Positions 59,701 through 64,000 of a stretch of DNA of 64,000 nucleotides are shown piece by piece (positions within the stretch are counted from its first letter, which is position 1; every line of letters begins with the position of its first letter). The stretch is from positions 5,750,521 through 5,814,520 of the forward strand of contig NC_053418.1 of NCBI RefSeq assembly GCF_016859285.1. Direction: 5' to 3'. This DNA comes from Xiphias gladius (taxonomy: Eukaryota; Chordata; Actinopteri; Istiophoriformes; Xiphiidae). The translations under genes and the position numbers were made by a program. The notes under the pieces are model-generated. The model had not been told where the DNA came from, ran no database searches, and saw only the letters and a list, made by a program, of their open reading frames with translations.

Positions 59701-62700
59701 TTGCAGTTGAAAACAGGTGTTTAGAAAATGTGTGAGCAGTAAAGGCTCCATTCAGTTTGTGCATCATTCACACTTCTCGGTCTCTGTTGCCTTTTAAAAA
59801 GAAAAAAAAAAAAAAAGCTCAGCGAAAAAGGAAGACAAAGGCATTGAAATGCTCAGATGATGCATTCTGTTTTTAAATGGAAATTTTTGCCTGTTACCCT
59901 CATTACCTGGAATGCTATAGAAGAACAAAATACGGCCACCTTGATGTCATCCAGCGACAACACGCACATCCACGCGTGTACCCGCACCTGCCATGTCGCT
60001 AACCTGGCTCTCCAGATGAGGAAAAGACACATAAAAGAGCCATTCTCATCTATTCTGCGCTTGTTAGCGGCTGCTGCAGTGCACGAGCTGGCAGGAGAGG
60101 AAAAAGCCCTGGCACGTCTTCGTCCAAGGCTGCCCCTGCTGTTTCTATTCAGCACCAAATCCATCTGGCTGTTGAGTAGTTGGCTTAAAGTGAAAACAGA
60201 CCACATCATATTGTTTAGGTTCTGTTTTTTTTTTTTCCCTCTCTTTACTAGTTATGACTCCAAGCAACTGTACAAAGACAAAAAAAACCCCCCCAAAAAA
60301 ACAACTCAATTAAAAATATTCTATCATGTGCCAAAAGAAAAGGTTCGGCATTGTTTTGATTCTGGTATAAATAATTCAACAGCAGCATTTGAATAAAGAA
60401 TTCAAATGGCTGTTTTCTTGCCAGAGCGTCGGTAGAGTCTTTATTCAGTTCCTTTAAGCTTTACTTATGGTCTTTTCTTTCTGATAGATGTCTAGTTTAT
60501 TTTCAGAGAGATACACACACCAGCTTGGCTCTGCCACTTTGGCCCCAGCTGATGCAGCGCACAGTCGAGGACAAATGGAAATGGGGGAGACTGAGGGACA
60601 GTCGGCGATCTTGGCCCTCCGACAGGGTGGCTTAAGGCCAAAGCCTAATGCATCCCTTCTTTTTGTCCAAATGAGTTTTTTCCCCTCTGTTTTTTTGTGA
60701 GACACAGGGAGTAAATGAGGGGTTGTGATAAGGGCTGTCTGGAGGAGGGCCAGACCTGCGCAAACTGGAAAATCTGGGCAAAGTGCAACATTAGATACAG
60801 TAAGGGGGGGGGAATTAATGAGCGTCATAGCTGTGGCTATCGGTCACTTATCATTATGCAGGAGGGAACTTCTTCAGCCCAGACTCAGGCCCACTTTCCT
60901 CACGTCTTGGACTTAACCGGAGTTTTTTTCCTGCTTAACCCACAGGTTGCGACTGAGCAGAAAAGCCTGGAACCAAGTTTAGCAATACCGTCGCCGTGCA
61001 TTTCAGCATTCAAAATGTGTTATAATCTTGAAGGTGTCCATGCGTGTGGAACATCGGACGAGAGCCCTTGGATTCACCCAATCGCAGGTTTGCGTCAAAC
61101 ATGATGTGTCTTGTCTGGCTGGAGGAAACTAACCGTTCAGGAGTTTGCCGATGCCTCTCCCGCCCTTCGCTTATTAGGCAGTGCTCGTCCTGATTAATGA
61201 AGAGGAGTCTGGCCTCTGACGGCTCACTGAAGACAGAGCCGTCTCCAGCATTAGATTTATGGTTCCCTGCGGTCTGCCAGTAATGTTCAGTCCTAATTGG
61301 TGAAACGTGTGCTTCCATCACGTAATGCCACTAAACGGACAAAACTAACTGTACACAACAAGTCCGCGGTGCCCACTTAGCCGTTTAACTCTGGTTCTTT
61401 TAAAAAATTTTGGAAGCAGAAATTAAATCTGTCTGAGTCCCCAAAGTGAATTGGTTTATAGTAATGAAGTCTTGGAAGAAGGCTGAGCCTGGATGGAGTC
61501 ATGTCCTGGATGCTCTCAGCTGCAATAAATCCACAATGACAACAGATGGAGCTGAAGCTCCCCTGGGCTTGTGCTGCTCATGAAAACCCAGGAAGCGAAA
61601 ATCCTGCTCTTATTGCCTTTTTTAGATAATAAATACTAACACAATTACTAGTACTTTAATAATGAAAGATCAGAGTAATCACAGTTATCATAATAATCAT
61701 AAAATGGCATATAACACGTATCAAAGCAGAATTTCTGAAGTGCTTTACAGAAAGGATTAAAGAACAAATATCTAAAACAGAATATTTATTAAAATAAATA
61801 CATGGGTAATTCCATACAAAAGCTAACAAAAATAAAGACAAGATTATATAAAAAAATAATTCATTCATTAACTCATTAAACAAAAATATGAAACAAAGCA
61901 AGGAGTCGGGTGAAATCGAAACTGCTCCAAGTTCAGAAAAAGTGCGTCTAAAACAATGATTTGAAAGACGACATTCCATTGGAAAGCTTGTCTGCTTGTG
62001 GCCACAACCACCAGTGTTTAAAACGGGGTCGGTGAAGTCCTCAGATCTCAGTGCATCAGTCGGGTCCTGTGCAGCAGGATCGTTCCTGCTTCTACTGTTG
62101 ACAGTGGATTGAGTCTTTACTGTGTATTAGCTTCATGTTAGGGATTCACATGCAGCCTCACGGTTTTTCCTGTACATGTAAGATGCCAGACACTGTGGAG
62201 CATTATGTACACTAGACACATCCTATATATTCTGTATAGATTTAACATTTTGACATTTAAATTTTTTACCATACTCAAAAAAAATGACTTTCTATATTTA
62301 TTTTCATTCTTCTATTTTCAGTCTTTCTACAGTATTTACGATGTTGTCTCTGCATTAGGTTTTGCATCTGCAGTTATTTTGCTCACCATTTTGTTGTGTG
62401 TTTTGTTCATTTCTATTCACTATTTTCAGGTGTATAAATGTTCTGCTACTTTATGTTTAATGCCGTCTACTTGATTTAATTCTATTATATAGTTTGTGGG
62501 GGGGTTTTTTTTCCTTTTCTTCTGATATGCTGTTGCTATACTCCATTTTTACCGTCATAGATTTTTCAAGCCCCATCTAATGTAACACAATTTCCATGTT
62601 GTTAGTTTTGGCTTTCTGTCTGTGTGCAACATTTACGTTGTATCTTTTCCATAATATTACAAGTTTATTGTATTTTTTAATGGCCCCGTGTCCAGTAAGA

Positions 62701-64000
62701 GTTTATGTAAACTTAGCTTGGAGAAATTATTCAATACTTGGGTAGAGGCCAGGGCAAATAAGCCTGGAACCTAAGTCTGCAATGGAACATCTGCTTCAGC
62801 CTTTATTTGTCTTTGGTCTCTCGGCTGGATTATAAAAAGTTCTCTTGACGTTCTGAGAATAGTGTCCTTTTGTCTGTAAATGAATGCACGCTTTGACAAA
62901 CTGCGCTTTCTCTTGTGCTGTCTTGGTATGAGATCTCCGCCTCTGGTAGCAGGAAGTGAAATCGAAAATGACCATGCTTCACTGGATTCTATTGTGCTCA
63001 CATCACTTATTATTCATCTATTGCGCTCACAAGCTCTCGGCCAAAGACACATAATGCATCATGCTACTCAATTGACCCACCTTAAATTTCCATTTCCTAA
63101 TGAATTAATAGAAGACTGTATCGTTCTCCGCCGTGCTTCAGGGTGAGGGTCTTTGACCTGCGAGCCGGCTCCTCCGTGGCGTCCCTGTACGCTCACCACC
63201 TGGGCGTGACGTCGGTGCAGGCGGACGACTGGAAGATCGTGAGCGGCGGAGGCGAAGGATTGGTGTGTGCGTGGGAGATGAGGATGGGAGCTAAGCTGTG
63301 GGAGATGCACAACAGGTGGGACTCTGTTTCCTCTCCCCCGGGGGAAAAAGACACGCGTGTGCAGTTTAACAGTTTTCAAAGATGTCAGATCTGGTTTTGT
63401 GACTGATTGTTTTCTACCACATTACAGCTGGGGTGTTTCCCTTTCAGATCAGAGTTGATTAAGGTGTTTATCCAAACCCATTTCACTAGTGATTTTGGAT
63501 TTTTTTTTGTTTTCATTTCAGTGTCTTATTGACCTAGAATTTATCGCCCACAATTAAAATAAAATTAAAATTTCATGGCAACACAGACAAATTGATCCTG
63601 GTTTGCATTAAGAACTGGAATTTTTTGGAAGCAATTTATAACCACAACCACATGAGCTTAATCAAAATTAAAAATGTGAATTTATGCAGCTTTTTGCTGC
63701 TCACTGATTAGAAAACATGAATTCTGTGTTCGTCTGAATTTGCACATATGTAGATATTGTGTAGACATAGAAATCTTTATATTGCTTCGAGAACCATTTG
63801 TGCAATAACCACATCATACACAAGTAAAAAAAAAATAAAATAAAATACAAGCAACAATGTGATTTATATGTCTTATACCGAAGGTGTGTGTTACTGTCTT
63901 GCAGGCATCCTGTCAGGCATGTACGCTTCAACACCAGCACCCTGGTAACAGCCAACGTCCCAGATGACAAATCGCCACGGGGGGCCTGCATCACCGACGA
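45618..64000 (+). CDS. fbxw8: FBXW8, F-box/WD40 subunit of CUL7 ubiquitin ligase (3' partial)
   Basis: Ten exons: 45618-46109, 46190-46294, 47230-47394, 47713-47801, 50632-50789, 51048-51244, 51762-51980, 59380-59507, 63142-63315 and 63905 to the window end. All phases agree; about 607 residues are present and an estimated 70 or so are missing. FBXW8 joins SKP1 and CUL7-RBX1 and recruits substrates. Seen: N-terminus MAEDELDAFRERWKKEL, a low-complexity region with poly-Gln, the helix DELVDQLIQDL, and the F-box from about residue 177 (LPYELALKIFQYL, LGRCAQVSRAWRVLAEDGVLW). WD40 blades then follow, for example YTSGDVRLWD, CVDLWSLETG, VTCLDASDSQVALGV, IHVYSLETG, VRVFDLRAG and DDWKIVSGGGEGLVCAWEMR. 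The start is the first ATG, in good context (AAAGATGG). Gene order matches human 12q24. Confidence 0.96.
46023..46052 (+). repeat. (CAG)10 coding poly-glutamine in FBXW8
   Basis: Ten CAG codons directly after CTGCAGCAGCTG, giving LQQL followed by ten Gln. The run is pure CAG, so length variation between individuals is likely. It lies between the N-terminal region and the DELVDQLI helix, outside the F-box and WD40 domains. Confidence 0.95.
46295..47229 (+). other. fbxw8 second intron
   Basis: No exon is recognised. The 85- and 75-codon frames have no family features. Confidence 0.55.
47802..49468 (+). other. fbxw8 fourth intron, 5' part
   Basis: No exon is recognised. A CA microsatellite is at about 48842-48862 and a G10 run near 49049. 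Confidence 0.5.
49469..49755. mobile_element. hAT-like MITE, copy C
   Basis: Starts AGGGCTGCAGCTACCAGTTA and then TTTTCATTATTGATACG. The interior has CCCAGAGCCCAAGATGACTT and the right end TCAAAATAGTTGCCCAGTAA, then GACCGATCGATTAATGATTA. It matches from memory the common fish element AGGGCTGCAACTAACGATTA...TCGATTAATCG. No coding capacity. Confidence 0.75.
49831..50098. mobile_element. hAT-like MITE, copy D
   Basis: Reads TTTGTTGATCGACAGAAAAT, TAATTGACAGTGGTTCTGAA, TTTTCTGTTTTATATGATTC and TGACTGTTGGTCGACAAAAA, then a decayed tail. Inverse orientation to copy C and only about 75 bp from it, so the pair forms an inverted repeat. Confidence 0.7.
51446..51650. mobile_element. hAT-like MITE, copy E (decayed)
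   Basis: Contains GATTCCTTGATTAATCATTT, AGTTGACCAG and AAAGATGTCACCTTGGGATG, pieces of the same element. It ends about 110 bp before an fbxw8 exon. The assignment is weaker than for copies C, D and F. Confidence 0.5.
52255..52440. mobile_element. Teleost dispersed repeat fragment
   Basis: Reads AAACTTTATTTTAAGCGCCT, TTGACATAACCCAAGGACAC, TTTACATACACAAAAACAAG and later AAAAGCCGAGTCTTAAGTCT. It resembles from memory the abundant fish text TTTATTTATATAGCGCCTTT...CCAAGGACACTTTACA. The family name is uncertain. It is in the largest fbxw8 intron. Confidence 0.55.
52510..53070. promoter_or_regulatory. Candidate conserved non-coding block in fbxw8 intron 7
   Basis: Repeat-poor block with mixed composition and clustered cores such as TATCAATTTAATCACTGGC, GCAATTCATTGAGG, CCTTGCTAATTGAAATG and CATATCGTTACATGAG. 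The 68-codon open frame here has no splice support and ends in a Lys-rich run, so I do not call it coding. Conservation is inferred. Confidence 0.3.
53706..53734. repeat. (TG)n microsatellite
   Basis: About 14 TG units in the largest fbxw8 intron. Confidence 0.9.
54189..54460. mobile_element. hAT-like MITE, copy F
   Basis: Reads CAGTCGATTGATCGATTAGT, CAATCGACAGAAAAATAAAT, ATTTTGATAATCAATCAGCT, ATCTTTGGGTTTCGGATTGT and GATGTCGCCTTGGACACCAG, and ends near TTCATCCCTAATT. Same orientation as copy D and near full length. Confidence 0.72.
54461..57540 (+). other. fbxw8 intron 7, middle part
   Basis: No exon, RNA gene or named repeat is recognised. The overlapping frames at 55325-55670 (three frames open over the same bases) and at 56927-57360 look like chance or decayed repeat; none has a splice context or a recognisable domain. 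Confidence 0.45.
57560..58450. promoter_or_regulatory. Candidate conserved non-coding blocks in fbxw8 intron 7
   Basis: Two repeat-poor stretches (57560-57890 and 57950-58070, resuming 58310-58450) flank a T/CT-rich tract. They contain GAGAGTAATTACATTAACAT, TTTCATCTTTAAAAAGCAAA, AGCCGCTAATTGACCAATTA and CCAGATGACATCATTGTAAC. The texture is unlike the surrounding intron. Conservation must be tested by alignment. Confidence 0.35.
58140..58172. repeat. (CT)n tract
   Basis: CT repeat with a few interruptions, preceded by a T17 run at about 58083-58099. Confidence 0.85.
59508..63141 (+). other. fbxw8 intron 8
   Basis: No exon is recognised. An A15 run is near 59802. Repeat-poor blocks at about 60030-60200, 60480-60700, 60720-61340 and 62960-63135 have a mixed composition that could mean regulatory sequence. 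The piece at about 61730-61760 (AGTGCTTTACAGAAAGGATT) looks like a fragment of the fish repeat whose text includes AGCGCTTTACA. Confidence 0.45.
63316..63904 (+). other. fbxw8 intron 9
   Basis: AT-rich, with no exon or named repeat. The acceptor TCTTGCAG at 63897-63904 leads into the last, truncated exon. Confidence 0.6.

Overview
This window is a stretch of vertebrate nuclear genome, almost certainly from a ray-finned (teleost) fish and probably a percomorph. The evidence is GT-AG spliced genes with compact introns, many (CA/TG)n microsatellites, a decayed Tc1-like transposon with typical teleost ends, several families of short fish non-autonomous DNA transposons, and a LIF/M17 cytokine pair. 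I found no bacterial, viral or organellar genes.

Layout. 1-17.4 kb: castor1 (arginine sensor of mTORC1), plus strand, from its second coding exon to its poly(A) signal; the first exon lies off the left edge. 18.9-26 kb: two tandem plus-strand IL-6-family cytokine genes, m17-like then lif-like, each with three coding exons and the same intron phases. 27.5-30.7 kb: spring1 (C12orf49 homologue, SREBP pathway), minus strand. 31.4-42.6 kb: rnft2 (membrane RING E3 ligase), plus strand, head-to-head with spring1. 42.6-45 kb: hrk (BH3-only Harakiri), minus strand, a single GC-rich coding exon. 45.6-64 kb: fbxw8 (F-box/WD40 subunit of the CUL7 ligase), plus strand, head-to-head with hrk and running off the right edge. 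Exon boundaries were read by hand from splice sites and checked for reading-phase agreement at every junction.

The gene order joins two human synteny blocks. castor1-m17-lif matches the human 22q12 order CASTOR1-OSM-LIF, including transcription direction. spring1-rnft2-hrk-fbxw8 matches human 12q24.22. The junction lies between about 26.0 and 27.5 kb. The genes have no single shared pathway: castor1 and spring1 serve nutrient and sterol signalling, m17 and lif are gp130-type cytokines, rnft2 and fbxw8 are ubiquitin-ligase components, and hrk is pro-apoptotic.

Non-coding content. There are two copies of one roughly 300-420 bp MITE-like element, about six copies of a hAT-like MITE, other fish dispersed repeats, an AU-rich element in the m17 3' UTR, upstream ORFs in front of spring1 and rnft2, and several repeat-poor intronic blocks in fbxw8 that may be conserved regulatory elements. 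I saw no clearly new molecular system. The most useful observations are the cytokine pair and its synteny, the hrk gene, the uORFs, the transposon families and the candidate regulatory blocks.
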